A DNA stretch of 64,000 nucleotides from contig CAYQZV010000002.1 of assembly GCA_964422145.1 (NCBI GenBank), positions 62,001-126,000 of the forward strand, in the 5' to 3' direction. Each line of letters starts with the position of its first letter. Positions within the stretch are counted from its first letter, which is position 1. The notes below the pieces were generated by a model, which searched no databases, was not told the DNA's origin, and was given only the letters and a program-made list of their open reading frames with translations. Of the stretch, positions 1 to 9,333 are shown piece by piece. The stretch comes from JACNKV01 sp964422145 (GTDB lineage Bacteria; Fidelibacterota; Marinisomatia; Marinisomatales; JACNKV01). A program made the translations under genes and the position numbers.

Positions 1-1469
1 GTTCAGGTGCTATTGATGGTGTCTTTAACATTGATCCCGACAGCCGTCAATCCTCTCTGCACTTTTCTGCAGGGGACTTTGGGTTTCGATCTCTTCATGC
101 AGAATTCAACACATCAACAGGGTCATGGAACACCCAATTTTCAACCGGATTTACCAAAGAACACGGAAACTTTCAGTATCCGGATGGAGACTCAACATCC
201 ACTCGGCAAAATAATCATTTTGACCAAAGATGGATTTACGGATCAGTCAAAGGAGCCGTTACTAAACAAATCTTTCTTTCAGCATTTAGTCTTCTGTCTA
301 TCCAGGATCGTGGCATTGCCGGTGGAATTAACTGGCTTTCTCCGCATGCTGTAAAAAAAGATACACTTCAAATCCACTCAGTTTCCATCGGTTACCCATT
401 TAAGTCCGGTCATGTACACTTGAATTATTCTCACCGGAACAGCGGTGAAGAATACATTGATGATAATCCGTTTTTCCCGATACAAAGTCATCATATCCTG
501 ACAACCGATCACATAAAATTATCTTTGGTGATTCGACCCTTATCATTTTTGCAAATCCAATCATTGGCTGAACATAAAAAGGAGTTTATTAACAGCACAG
601 ACACCGGTTCTCATTCACGAACAATCCTTTCAGCGTCAACAAGATTGGATTGGACTGTTCTTCCGCAGATCCATGTTATTCCGGCATATCGATATGATGG
701 TCTTATCGATTCGGATCAAAACCACACATATGATGTCAGAATGTCTTTCAATCCGTTGACGAATACTCATATCAGTTTTGCCGGTGGAACAACGTTTCAA
801 TATCCCGGATTTAACGACCTGTATTATGAAGATATGTTCGGAAGTTTAGGAAATGCTGCATTAAAACCTGAGTCCTCAACATTTTACACTGCAGAGTTTA
901 AACAAGACCTTAACCAACATGGATTTGTATCAGTTTCTTACACAGATAGAAAAAGCAGAGATTTGATCCAATGGCATCCGATAGATGAATCCGGTTATGT
1001 GTGGACACCTGTCAATATCGCAAAAACCCGGAGAACAACCTTCTCAATCGCAGGTGAGTTCACACCAAATCACATCCCAGTAACTTTAAATGGTCATTAT
1101 TCGATCATTGATCCAAAAGATGAGATCACCGGGGAGGTCCTTCTTTATACACCGGATAAAATCGGGATGCTTGGCTTGATTTACAACCACGCTGCGTTTA
1201 TTTCAGAAATGCAAATGCATTACACAGGTGAGCGTCATTACACCGTGACAGAATATGACGAAAACTGGATTCCGAAAACGATTGATAAAAAAATGAGTGA
1301 TTTTCTAACCGTGTCTTTGTCGGCAAAATATACCGTTTCGATCTTACAAAGGCAGTTTGCTCTACACCTATCAGTGAATAATGTGTTGGACGAAGATGTC
1401 AGAATGTTTGCTGATTATCCTGAGCCCGGACGGACAATCAACGCAGGGGTGTCATATCTGCTGAAATGA
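1..1469 (+). CDS. TonB-dependent outer-membrane receptor, 3' part
   Basis: The reading frame starting at base 3 is open from the window edge to the stop at 1467-1469, so the gene begins upstream of the window. The visible part starts near the end of a plug domain (SGAIDGVFNI) and continues as a beta-barrel with alternating hydrophobic and polar strands. Barrel landmarks of BtuB/FhuA-like receptors are visible: a segment reading FQYPGFNDLYYED followed by GNAALKPESS, and a C-terminal strand ending in a hydrophobic residue pattern (INAGVSYLLK). Such receptors import large nutrients such as cobalamin or siderophores across the outer membrane using TonB. The substrate cannot be read from this part. 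It converges with the purine operon, whose last gene ends 28 bases away. Confidence 0.8.
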   Translation, partial: SGAIDGVFNIDPDSRQSSLHFSAGDFGFRSLHAEFNTSTGSWNTQFSTGFTKEHGNFQYPDGDSTSTRQNNHFDQRWIYGSVKGAVTKQIFLSAFSLLSIQDRGIAGGINWLSPHAVKKDTLQIHSVSIGYPFKSGHVHLNYSHRNSGEEYIDDNPFFPIQSHHILTTDHIKLSLVIRPLSFLQIQSLAEHKKEFINSTDTGSHSRTILSASTRLDWTVLPQIHVIPAYRYDGLIDSDQNHTYDVRMSFNPLTNTHISFAGGTTFQYPGFNDLYYEDMFGSLGNAALKPESSTFYTAEFKQDLNQHGFVSVSYTDRKSRDLIQWHPIDESGYVWTPVNIAKTRRTTFSIAGEFTPNHIPVTLNGHYSIIDPKDEITGEVLLYTPDKIGMLGLIYNHAAFISEMQMHYTGERHYTVTEYDENWIPKTIDKKMSDFLTVSLSAKYTVSILQRQFALHLSVNNVLDEDVRMFADYPEPGRTINAGVSYLLK

Positions 1470-1497
1470 TTACCCAGCCATAGCTGATCAGACAATA

Positions 1498-2613
1498 CTA
1501 TAAATGGAATTGAAGGGCTTCCCCCTTCGAAAAAATACCGTGGCTTTTCAGCGTAATTGAATTGTCCTGAATTACTTTTCCGGAAATCATAGCATTGATT
1601 CCGAAGGTTTTTGCTTCGTCGATCACCTTCTCCGGTTCCGGTGTGATCACGGCAAGTCCTTGTCCCATATTCCAGGTTTTGTAGGCTTCCTTGTCACTAA
1701 TTTCTCCGATCTCCTGACAATATTTCATGGCTTTGCACGGATCATAAAGGTCCGTCAATTCAGCACCGAATCCGCTTGGTTTTATAATTCTTCCCAGTTT
1801 TTCAGGAAGACCTCCACCCGTAATATGGGCCACCCCGTTGATTTGACGGGTTCCATCGGTTTGAAATCCGCCGTGCATGGATACAAGCGCTTTGCAATAG
1901 ATGGTTGAGGGCTCTAAAACAAGCGTCCCTAACTTCTCACCATCTAACGGGTGCAGGTGCCATTTATCTCCATGTTTCAACTGAAATGTTTTCCGAACGA
2001 GAGATAATCCGTTTGATCGAAAGCCGTTCTCTTGAAATACAACAATTGAATCTCCAACATTGATTTCTTTTCCGGTAAATAATTTCTTTTTATTTGCGAA
2101 CCAAACCAGCGCGGAGCACCAGTTATATTTGAATGAACCATGCCCCCCGACTGCATCGCCTAACTCCGCTAATTCTCCATTGATGACTGCAACATTCGCT
2201 GCTTTTGCAGCATTGACATATCCTTCGCAAAGCTGATGTATCATTTCAAGATTATCACCTAAAGAATTCACATCTAAAACACTTCCAACAATAACAGGCT
2301 CGGCTCCTCTTACAATCGCATCATCACAAACCATCGCAAGTAAATCAAATGCGATCGTACGATGGTTATTCATCCTTTGGGCAATTTCAACTTTCGTCCC
2401 GACCCCGTCAAACCCCATGCACATCACACTTCCTTTAGGAAGTTTGGATACATCCATAACTCGTAAGCCGGAAAAATCATCTGTTGGAACGATGATCTCA
2501 CCAATATTTCCGTCTCTGTTTTCAAAGGTTTTTTTCGCTGCTTCATAAAGCATCTTCGACGCTTCATTTCCCCGCTCAATGTTCACGCCGGATGTTGCAT
2601 AGTCCAAAGACAT
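1498..2613 (-). CDS. purM: Phosphoribosylformylglycinamidine cyclo-ligase (AIR synthetase)
   Basis: This 371-residue cytosolic enzyme closes FGAM to AIR with ATP in purine synthesis. Family motifs are visible: GFDGVGTK at about residues 67-74, DDAIVRGAEP at about 97-106, NGELAELGD around 145, and the glycine-rich ITGGGLPEKLGR segment in the C-terminal half. Length is slightly above the usual ~345. The start is ATG at 2613, directly abutting the purCE stop codon (2614), so it is the last gene of the minus-strand purine operon and probably translationally coupled. It ends 28 bases from the convergent TonB receptor gene; no clear terminator hairpin is seen between them. Confidence 0.95.
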   Translation of the reverse strand: MSLDYATSGVNIERGNEASKMLYEAAKKTFENRDGNIGEIIVPTDDFSGLRVMDVSKLPKGSVMCMGFDGVGTKVEIAQRMNNHRTIAFDLLAMVCDDAIVRGAEPVIVGSVLDVNSLGDNLEMIHQLCEGYVNAAKAANVAVINGELAELGDAVGGHGSFKYNWCSALVWFANKKKLFTGKEINVGDSIVVFQENGFRSNGLSLVRKTFQLKHGDKWHLHPLDGEKLGTLVLEPSTIYCKALVSMHGGFQTDGTRQINGVAHITGGGLPEKLGRIIKPSGFGAELTDLYDPCKAMKYCQEIGEISDKEAYKTWNMGQGLAVITPEPEKVIDEAKTFGINAMISGKVIQDNSITLKSHGIFSKGEALQFHL

Positions 2614-4134
2614 TTATTTTGCACCTTTGTTTTCGATATCGGCGTTCTCAAGCGTTTTGGTTTTTTTCTCATTCATTTTGATAATCGTTTTTCGAATCTC
2701 TGGAATATGCTGACCGAGGATCTTGGCAACGTGTTTAGCTACATTTGCAGGTCTGAGTATCAACGAGTTTGAACTCCCCGGAGGATTTTGTACGCAGGAA
2801 AGGTAGTTATTTTTATCGGGCGGGCAGCTGATCACAGGATGGATCGAATGATACGAAACGACTCCGGACAGAGCATCTGTTCCGCCGGCAACGGTAACAT
2901 AAATGATCGGTTCAATGGATTGGTTGTACTTTTCAATGATCTCTTCGCAGGCTGATCCTTGTTTGTGAGCAGAACAAATCCTGAATTCTGAAGTGATGTT
3001 GTATTTAGATAATTCAGTGCGGATATTTTCCATATGCGGAAGATCACTGTCCGACCCTGCCATGATCACCGCTAATCCGCCTTTGATATACTTCTCTTTC
3101 TTTAACCCAGACAGCATTCCTTGCATAACATCTCCTGAGGGAAATATAAATTCATTCCCGGTTAGTTTTTCATAAAGATCAATGTATCTATATGAGACTT
3201 CGATCACATCATCATCGGATAAACTCGGCGGTTCACCTTCGCTTCCGTAACTGAATCCTTTGGATATCAACACATCTCGGACAAATTGTTTGGACAGCTC
3301 TTTGATTTTTAACTTCGGTTTGGCCTTCAAAAGTTCTGTTACGTTACTGTACGATTCTGTCTCCATCTCTTTTTTGATATCGTCAAATTTTTTGTATTCG
3401 TTTTGACTGCAATATCTCGAAGAATCAGGTGTGTTCGCTTCATCGATCAGATGTAACTCGTTATTTTCATCGATGCCGAATTCGTACTTTGTATCAATGA
3501 AAACCAATCCCTGCTTTTCAGCTAATTCTGATGCTCTTTGAAACAATTTGATCGCAGTCATTTTGACTTTTGACGTCATGTCAACACCCAAAAGGTCTTC
3601 CACTTCTTTGTAAGTCATTGGCGCATCATGGTCATCGGCTTTTGTCGTTGGAGTGAATAACGGTTCGTCAAGTTTTTCATACCGCAGCAATCCATCAGGG
3701 ATAACCGCACCGTACATTTCTCTTTTCCCCGCTTCATATTCACCGGCCATACTTCCCCAAACGTATCCTCTCACAACACATTCAACCATAATATTTTTAT
3801 AATATTTCTGGACAATGATATTGTCATGAGGGCTTTCCATCGATGCATTTTGAATAATGTCTTCACTGTTTTCAAATGCCCATTGATTGAATTGATTTAA
3901 GACCATACCTTTGAATGGAATTCTTCGATTTAATACAAAATCAAAACTGGACACTCTATCACTGGCAACCATCACGATCGGTTTCCCGACTTCTAACGAG
4001 GTAAAATGTATGTCCCGTACTTTTCCTGATTTGTGTGTTCCCAATTCGGGAACGTAACCGGAATCCAGGGTATTGTTAATATTGGCTCTGATAATTTCTT
4101 TGTACTTTGTTTCTTTATCCATGTGAATTCCCAC
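2614..4134 (-). CDS. purCE: PurC-PurE fusion: SAICAR synthetase and class II-like AIR carboxylase
   Basis: This 506-residue protein joins two purine enzymes. Residues ~15-330 are SAICAR synthetase: HKSGKVRD, ASDRVSSFDF, VVRGYVWGSMAGEY, FTPTTKADDHD and IDEANTPDSSRY. Residues ~352-485 are an AIR carboxylase: GSDSD at 360-364, SAHK at 388-391, VTVAGGTDALSG, then ISCPPD and PPGSSNSLILRP. The SAHK, ISCPP and P-x-G-x(5)-L features match class II PurE (animal PAICS and Treponema), which takes CO2 directly and needs no PurK. The order PurC-PurE is that of animal PAICS. The longest start is GTG at 4134, two bases after the purN stop; ATG at 4122 is an alternative. It is followed directly by purM. Confidence 0.92.
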   Translation of the reverse strand: MGIHMDKETKYKEIIRANINNTLDSGYVPELGTHKSGKVRDIHFTSLEVGKPIVMVASDRVSSFDFVLNRRIPFKGMVLNQFNQWAFENSEDIIQNASMESPHDNIIVQKYYKNIMVECVVRGYVWGSMAGEYEAGKREMYGAVIPDGLLRYEKLDEPLFTPTTKADDHDAPMTYKEVEDLLGVDMTSKVKMTAIKLFQRASELAEKQGLVFIDTKYEFGIDENNELHLIDEANTPDSSRYCSQNEYKKFDDIKKEMETESYSNVTELLKAKPKLKIKELSKQFVRDVLISKGFSYGSEGEPPSLSDDDVIEVSYRYIDLYEKLTGNEFIFPSGDVMQGMLSGLKKEKYIKGGLAVIMAGSDSDLPHMENIRTELSKYNITSEFRICSAHKQGSACEEIIEKYNQSIEPIIYVTVAGGTDALSGVVSYHSIHPVISCPPDKNNYLSCVQNPPGSSNSLILRPANVAKHVAKILGQHIPEIRKTIIKMNEKKTKTLENADIENKGAK

Positions 4135-4136
4135 TT

Positions 4137-4766
4137 TTATTCTACGTAGACTTTTTTATTCTCCACTCTGATTTTTCCATCGGCATATTTTTGGATGATC
4201 TCCGGATAGAGTAATTTTTCCAATGCTTGAACTTTTTCTTTTAATGAATCAACCGTTTCATCATTTTCTATGCTTACGGTTTTTTGAGCAATGATCGGAC
4301 CGCTGTCCATTCCTTCATCCACAAAATGAATTGTACAGCCGCTGACCTTACAACCATGATCCAAAATTTCTTTATGCACTGATCGGTCAATCCCCGGGAA
4401 ACTTGGCAGCAATGACGGATGAATATTCATGATCCGATTTTTATATTTTTGGACAAACCATGCGCTGAATAACCGCATCCAGCCAACGAGTACGATCAAA
4501 TCTATATCTTCCTGGTCCAGTATTTCAGCAACTTTTTTATCATAACTTTCTCTTGTGTCTTCCGCTTTACTAAAAACAATTGTTGTTGTTTTTATCCCTT
4601 CGTTTCTTGCTCTTTCCTCTGCAAAACACTTTTTATTGGTCAAGACCAAACTTAAATCTACATTTAGCTTTCCGATTTTGATCGCTTCAATGATCGCCTG
4701 CAGATCTGTCCCGTTTGTTGACGCTAATACGGCAATTTTTAATGTTGGTATTTTTGATGTACTCAT
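4137..4766 (-). CDS. purN: Phosphoribosylglycinamide formyltransferase (folate type)
   Basis: This 209-residue protein transfers a formyl group from 10-formyl-THF to GAR. The active-site block MNIHPSLLPSFPG (Asn114, His116) and the segment VSGCTIHFVDEGMDSGP (His147, Asp154) carry the residues matching E. coli Asn106, His108 and Asp144. Start ATG 4766 abuts the purH2 stop (TAAATG), so translation is probably coupled. No formate-dependent purT is present in the window. Length is typical of the family. Confidence 0.94.
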   Translation of the reverse strand: MSTSKIPTLKIAVLASTNGTDLQAIIEAIKIGKLNVDLSLVLTNKKCFAEERARNEGIKTTTIVFSKAEDTRESYDKKVAEILDQEDIDLIVLVGWMRLFSAWFVQKYKNRIMNIHPSLLPSFPGIDRSVHKEILDHGCKVSGCTIHFVDEGMDSGPIIAQKTVSIENDETVDSLKEKVQALEKLLYPEIIQKYADGKIRVENKKVYVE

Positions 4767-5930
4767 TTAAAAATGTCCGAAACATCGTTCTAAGGTAAAT
4801 ACCATGGACATGTCATGCTCATTAACGGCTTCAATGACCAAATGATCTTTAACAGACCCGCCGGGCTGAACGACAGCTTTTATCCCATGGGATGAAATCA
4901 AATCGATCGAATCCCGAAACGGGAAAAATCCATCAGATGATAATACTGCGCCCTTTAACGGATTCTCCGATAGTTCCCCGATCGACTTGGATAGATTCAT
5001 TGTATCAAATGATATTCCTTCTCTGTCCATCGCTTTTTGATAGGCTTTCATGATCGCCTGTTCAACCGCGCCAACTCTCTCCTGCTGCCCGGAACCGACC
5101 GCAAGCGTAACACCGTTTTTCACAATGACAACGCCGTTACTTCGAATGCCTAAATTGATATACCACGATGTCATAAGATCATCTAACTCCTGATCTGTTG
5201 GCATTCGTTTCACTTCATGTTTGGCATCGGCTTTATCCGTTACAAGCGGCTTGAGGACTAAATCTTCAGAGGATTTGATTTTACACAAATACGGTTTTTG
5301 AAGGACTAACCTTCCTGTCGGCATCATTTTGATATCAAATAATCCTGTGGTGTCATCGTCAACATATTTTGGGATTTTATCAATATGGCTGAAAACGATC
5401 AAACGTAAATTCTTTTTTGCTTCCAAAATGGTTATTGCTTCGGGTGAAAATCCGGGTGCGGATACGCCTTCCACAAATGTTGAAGCGACTTCGAGAGCGG
5501 TTTCTTCATCCACCTCCCGATTGAAAACAACGACGGATCCAAACGCACTTCTTGCATCTGCTTCTCTGGCATTCTTATAGATATCTTTTAATGAATTATG
5601 TTGAAACTGTACCGCAAATCCTGAAGGGATCAGATGCTTCATAATCGCGACAGCCGGTTTATCAAAAAACTTCAAAATATCCAGAGCTCGGGCAACATCC
5701 ATAGTGTTGGTCGCTGAAAGTCCGCCCTTCCCGGTTTTTGCCAACTTGATATTCGTCAATTCAGGAATTGTAGTTCCGGCCAAAGTATAAAGCGCTCCGG
5801 GCTGATTCGGATTTTCGCCGTATCTAAGATCAAATTCCTTTTTCAATTCCAGATGGATATTTTCCGGAGATTCGTCTTGGTTGATCGTTCGGTATATTTT
5901 TTTCAGATCGGTTACGTCTTTACTGTTCAT
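4767..5930 (-). CDS. purH: AICAR formyltransferase, separate half of PurH
   Basis: This protein (387 residues from ATG 5930) corresponds to the C-terminal, AICAR transformylase domain of the usually bifunctional PurH. Visible motifs are LRYGENPNQPGALY, the catalytic Lys-His pair in IMKHLIPSGFA, SAFGSVVVFNREVD, SSDGFFPFRDSID and VVQPGGSVKDHLVIEA. The frame is open further upstream to 5969, but ATG 5930 is preferred because a Shine-Dalgarno-like GAGGAAG lies a few bases upstream and the start overlaps the end of the upstream half by 11 bases (ATGAACAGTAA). This spacing argues for natural gene fission with translational coupling. The C-terminus (LERCFGHF) departs a little from the usual MRHFRH. 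Confidence 0.9.
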   Translation of the reverse strand: MNSKDVTDLKKIYRTINQDESPENIHLELKKEFDLRYGENPNQPGALYTLAGTTIPELTNIKLAKTGKGGLSATNTMDVARALDILKFFDKPAVAIMKHLIPSGFAVQFQHNSLKDIYKNAREADARSAFGSVVVFNREVDEETALEVASTFVEGVSAPGFSPEAITILEAKKNLRLIVFSHIDKIPKYVDDDTTGLFDIKMMPTGRLVLQKPYLCKIKSSEDLVLKPLVTDKADAKHEVKRMPTDQELDDLMTSWYINLGIRSNGVVIVKNGVTLAVGSGQQERVGAVEQAIMKAYQKAMDREGISFDTMNLSKSIGELSENPLKGAVLSSDGFFPFRDSIDLISSHGIKAVVQPGGSVKDHLVIEAVNEHDMSMVFTLERCFGHF

Positions 5931-6660
5931 TTTCTTCCTCTGAATCGATGATTTTATAACCGCTTTCAATATCTGTTATATCTATTGATTGGATTACATC
6001 ATCCACGGTGATCATATAATTCGTGATCAATTTTGAAGCCTTTTTCGCTAAATCTAATCTAGTTGCAAGCGAGATTGCACCATTATTGTTTTTCAATTCT
6101 TCGATGAGATAATGGTAATTCCCCGGATCCGTAATCAGCGCTGTACTTACAAAAGCTTTTCTGGCATTATGTGCCATCGTTGGCCCTCCGATGTCTATCA
6201 TTTGTCTTAACATCTCAAATGTCGAATCGGGGTCAGCTTTTGTTTGATCTAATGGATAGAAGTTCACAATCACCGCATCAATATACACTAAGTTTTGCTC
6301 TTTCATAAATGCATCATCCAATTCGGTATGTTTGTGTGCCAAAATCCCTGCATGAACTGCAGGATGAAGCGATTTAACCAACCCGGTTTTCATTTCAGGA
6401 TATCGGGTGTGTTCCGCTATTTCTTTAACATTTAATCCTGCTTTTATTAGAAGTTTGTATGTTCCTCCCGTTGACAAAAACTGTACTTTTGAATTCAATT
6501 TTGCTATCAATCCGAGTAGTCCTTCTTCAGGGATTCCGTCCATGAGGGGTCCGTCCGACCTTTTGTTGGAAACCAACCCATCCTTATTCATACAGCTGAC
6601 TAGAACGGTTCGCAATGGAATGAAGTTATCTATTTTTTTTACGTATTCAATGGTCGCCAT
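5920..6660 (-). CDS. purH: IMP cyclohydrolase, separate half of PurH (MGS-like domain)
   Basis: This 246-residue protein corresponds to the N-terminal IMP cyclohydrolase domain of PurH, which closes FAICAR to IMP. Landmarks are FLSTGGTYKLL at ~61-71, KSLHPAVHAGIL at ~96-107 (usual form VKTLHPKIHGGIL) and DIGGPTMAHNARK at ~156-168. A short extra segment at about residues 26-48 interrupts the normally compact N-terminal VSVSDKTG region. The start ATG 6660 overlaps the purD stop by one base (TAATG). The C-terminus ends in an acidic tail inside the start of the separate formyltransferase gene. In most bacteria both domains form one ~510-residue protein. Confidence 0.9.
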   Translation of the reverse strand: MATIEYVKKIDNFIPLRTVLVSCMNKDGLVSNKRSDGPLMDGIPEEGLLGLIAKLNSKVQFLSTGGTYKLLIKAGLNVKEIAEHTRYPEMKTGLVKSLHPAVHAGILAHKHTELDDAFMKEQNLVYIDAVIVNFYPLDQTKADPDSTFEMLRQMIDIGGPTMAHNARKAFVSTALITDPGNYHYLIEELKNNNGAISLATRLDLAKKASKLITNYMITVDDVIQSIDITDIESGYKIIDSEEENEQ

Positions 6661-7931
6661 TATTCACTTCGTCTATCTAATTCTTTTTTCCCAATATCGT
6701 TTCGATAGTAGGCACCTTCAAAGGATACCTTCTTTAATTCAGCATACACTTTTTGAGTGGCTTCTTTTAAATCTTTGCCAAGCGCAACTACATTTAGGAC
6801 TCGTCCGCCGTTCGTCAATATTTTTTCCGATGATGATTTCGTCCCGGCATGAATGATCTGTACATCGTTAACTGTATTCAAACCCGTAATCTCTTTCCCT
6901 TTTTCATAATGACCGGGATACCCTTCAGATGCAAGAACAACACAAGTACAATGGTCATCCTTCCATTCAATATTCAATTCATTCAATTTTTGGTCAACCA
7001 CAGCAGTGAATACATCCAAAATATCGGTTTTCATTCTTGGAAGAATCACTTGTGTTTCCGGATCTCCAAACCTGCAATTAAACTCTAGGATTTTTGGGCC
7101 GTTCTTTGTCTTCATTAACCCGACATAAAGAACACCTTTGTATTCAATCCCCTCTTTTTGGATTCCTTTCAGAAACTTATTGAGAATATTTTCTTCGACT
7201 TCTTTCTCAATTCCTTCCAGTACAGTTGCAAGAGAATACGTTCCCATTCCGCCTGTATTCGGTCCTTTATCTCCCTCAAAGATCTGTTTATGATCCTGAG
7301 AAATGACCATCGGCTGAAATGTATTCGAATCCATAAAAACAAGATACGATGCTTCTTCACCGAAGAGACATTCTTCAACGATAATTCGAGATGATGCCTC
7401 TCCAAATTTATTTTGTTCAAGGCAGTCTTTAGCAAATTGGATAGCCGAATCATGATCTTCGGCGACTAAAACGCCTTTCCCTGCGGCGAGTCCATCTGCT
7501 TTGACGACGATGGGCGTTGACTGCTCAAAGATATAATCTTTCGCCTTTTCCAAATCGTTGAATTCTTCAAATGCTACGCTTGGCAGATCATATTTTTTCA
7601 TGAAACGTCGGGCAAATCCTTTAGAAGCTTCGAATTGAGCAGCGTTTTTATTGGGTCCAAAGGTGCGAATATTGTGTTCTTCAAGTGCGTCAACCAAACC
7701 GTTTGCTAATGGATCTTCAGGACCCACCACAACCATGTCTATTTCTTTATCTTTTGCAAACTGAATGATCGTGTCAAAATCATTGAAGTTTAATTCATGG
7801 CATTCACCTAATTCCGCGATTCCCGGATTCCCCGGAACTGCAAAGAGTTTCTTCAGCTTACTGCTTTCAACAATTTTTAATGCTAGGGCATGTTCTCTTC
7901 CGCCCGATCCAATAATCAGTACATTCATCAT
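6660..7931 (-). CDS. purD: Phosphoribosylamine-glycine ligase (GAR synthetase)
   Basis: This ATP-grasp enzyme joins glycine to phosphoribosylamine. The N-terminal MNVLIIGSGGREHALA, the central TPIVVKADGLAAGKGV, DKGPNTGGMGTYS and EFNCRFGDPETQ motifs are diagnostic. The frame is open to a TTG at 7946, but that would overlap purF. ATG 7931 (or 7928), just after the purF stop at 7937, fits the usual N-terminus and is used here, giving about 423 residues. It ends one base into the purH1 start codon. The C-terminal tail KKELDRRSE is short and charged. Confidence 0.94.
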   Translation of the reverse strand: MMNVLIIGSGGREHALALKIVESSKLKKLFAVPGNPGIAELGECHELNFNDFDTIIQFAKDKEIDMVVVGPEDPLANGLVDALEEHNIRTFGPNKNAAQFEASKGFARRFMKKYDLPSVAFEEFNDLEKAKDYIFEQSTPIVVKADGLAAGKGVLVAEDHDSAIQFAKDCLEQNKFGEASSRIIVEECLFGEEASYLVFMDSNTFQPMVISQDHKQIFEGDKGPNTGGMGTYSLATVLEGIEKEVEENILNKFLKGIQKEGIEYKGVLYVGLMKTKNGPKILEFNCRFGDPETQVILPRMKTDILDVFTAVVDQKLNELNIEWKDDHCTCVVLASEGYPGHYEKGKEITGLNTVNDVQIIHAGTKSSSEKILTNGGRVLNVVALGKDLKEATQKVYAELKKVSFEGAYYRNDIGKKELDRRSE

Positions 7932-7936
7932 GGAGT

Positions 7937-9322
7937 CTACCTGCAATTTTTATCTTCTTCAAAAAAGGTTTTATCATCCCTGGACACTTCAACCGGATAT
8001 TCCGCATTCAAACATGCGGTACAAATATCCCGGCGGATGGCAGTCAATAAATCATCTACCGTTGCATAATAAAGTTTATCCGCACCGATGTATTCTCTGA
8101 TCTCTTCAGCGGTTCGATCATTCGCGATTAATTCACCCGACGTTGACATATCAATTCCGTAATAGCAGGGATGCTTAATCGGCGGACATGATGACACAAA
8201 GATTATCTTTTTCGCTCCGGCATCGCGTAATATTTTGACGATCCGTTTGGAGGTCGTTCCTCTTACGATACTGTCATCTACAACGGCAATATTTTTATCC
8301 TTGATAACACTTAAAATAGGATTAAGTTTAATGTTAACAGCCTCAGTCCTTGATTGTTGAGTCGGCATGATAAAAGTCCGCCCGACATATCGGTTTTTGA
8401 TCAATCCTTCCCGATATCGAACCCCTAACATCTCTGCGATTTTAATGGCACAGCTTCGCGCAGTATCCGGGACAGGTACAACGAGATCGATATCCTCATC
8501 TTTCAGTTTTTTCGCCATTTCAACCCCAAGAGCTAACCGGGCTTTGTACACCGCTCTTTCTTCGATCATCGATTCAGGCCGTGCAAAATAAACCCACTCA
8601 AACATGCAGTGAGCTTTTTTCTTTTCAACGAGGAGTTTACTTTCGACGTCGAATGTATCCTGATGAATGAACACCGCTTCGCCGGGCTTCACATCCCTGA
8701 CAAAATCATATCCCAACGATTGAAACACAACCGATTCGGATGACAAAATATGTGTGTGACCATTCTTCCCCAAACTCAGGGGTCTGATCCCGTGAGGATC
8801 TCTAATAGCAAACATCCCTTTCCCTGCGATAATCCCGACAATTGAGTAAGATCCTTTGACTTTCTTAAGAACCTTCTCCGCTGTTTTAAAGAAATCCTGA
8901 GTGGCTTCGTACTCCTTCGTGAAAAGATGCAGGACGGGTTCAATATCCACGGTAGTACTGAAAAAGATGCAGGATTTTGCAAGGGCCGCTCTTAATTCAC
9001 CGTAATTCGTGATATTTCCGTTATGGGCCATGGCTATCTTTCGCGTGGAATTGATAAACATAGGCTGGGAGTTTAAGGTCGATGCTTTCCCTATCGTTGA
9101 GTATCGGGTGTGACCTATTCCGATGTTTCCTTCGAGTTTATCAACATCATCATTGGTCAGAACCTCAGGCACAAGTCCCGTACCCTTTTTTACAAATAAA
9201 TCGTTATCCCGGCTTGTGATCATTCCGCACGCATCTTGTCCCCGATGCTGCAAAACATTTAAACCATAATACAGTTTAACATTCACGTTTTCTTTGCTGA
9301 TCATTCCTATGACACCGCACAT
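7937..9322 (-). CDS. purF: Amidophosphoribosyltransferase, [4Fe-4S] type
   Basis: This 461-residue enzyme makes phosphoribosylamine from PRPP and glutamine, the committed step of the pathway. Cys2 after the initiator Met (MCGVIGM) is the N-terminal nucleophile of the class II glutamine amidotransferase domain, with HRGQDACG close by. The PRPP-binding loop is VVDDSIVRGTTSKR. Cysteines at KAHCMFEWVYFARP, SSCPPIKHPCYYG and the C-terminal CTACLNAEYP fit the four cluster ligands of the Bacillus-type enzyme. If the first Met is removed the cysteine is exposed without further propeptide cleavage. It lies 12 bases downstream of purQ. Confidence 0.95.
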   Translation of the reverse strand: MCGVIGMISKENVNVKLYYGLNVLQHRGQDACGMITSRDNDLFVKKGTGLVPEVLTNDDVDKLEGNIGIGHTRYSTIGKASTLNSQPMFINSTRKIAMAHNGNITNYGELRAALAKSCIFFSTTVDIEPVLHLFTKEYEATQDFFKTAEKVLKKVKGSYSIVGIIAGKGMFAIRDPHGIRPLSLGKNGHTHILSSESVVFQSLGYDFVRDVKPGEAVFIHQDTFDVESKLLVEKKKAHCMFEWVYFARPESMIEERAVYKARLALGVEMAKKLKDEDIDLVVPVPDTARSCAIKIAEMLGVRYREGLIKNRYVGRTFIMPTQQSRTEAVNIKLNPILSVIKDKNIAVVDDSIVRGTTSKRIVKILRDAGAKKIIFVSSCPPIKHPCYYGIDMSTSGELIANDRTAEEIREYIGADKLYYATVDDLLTAIRRDICTACLNAEYPVEVSRDDKTFFEEDKNCR

Positions 9323-9333
9323 AATTTCACCTT

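Noticed and set aside
7..354. Plus-strand frame of ~115 residues at the left edge
   Set aside because: The frame beginning at base 3 is open through this region and gives good barrel and plug sequence, so the other frame is a shadow.
4767..6660. purH as a frameshifted pseudogene
   Set aside because: The second half has its own Shine-Dalgarno and an orderly ATG/TAA overlap, and both halves keep their catalytic motifs.
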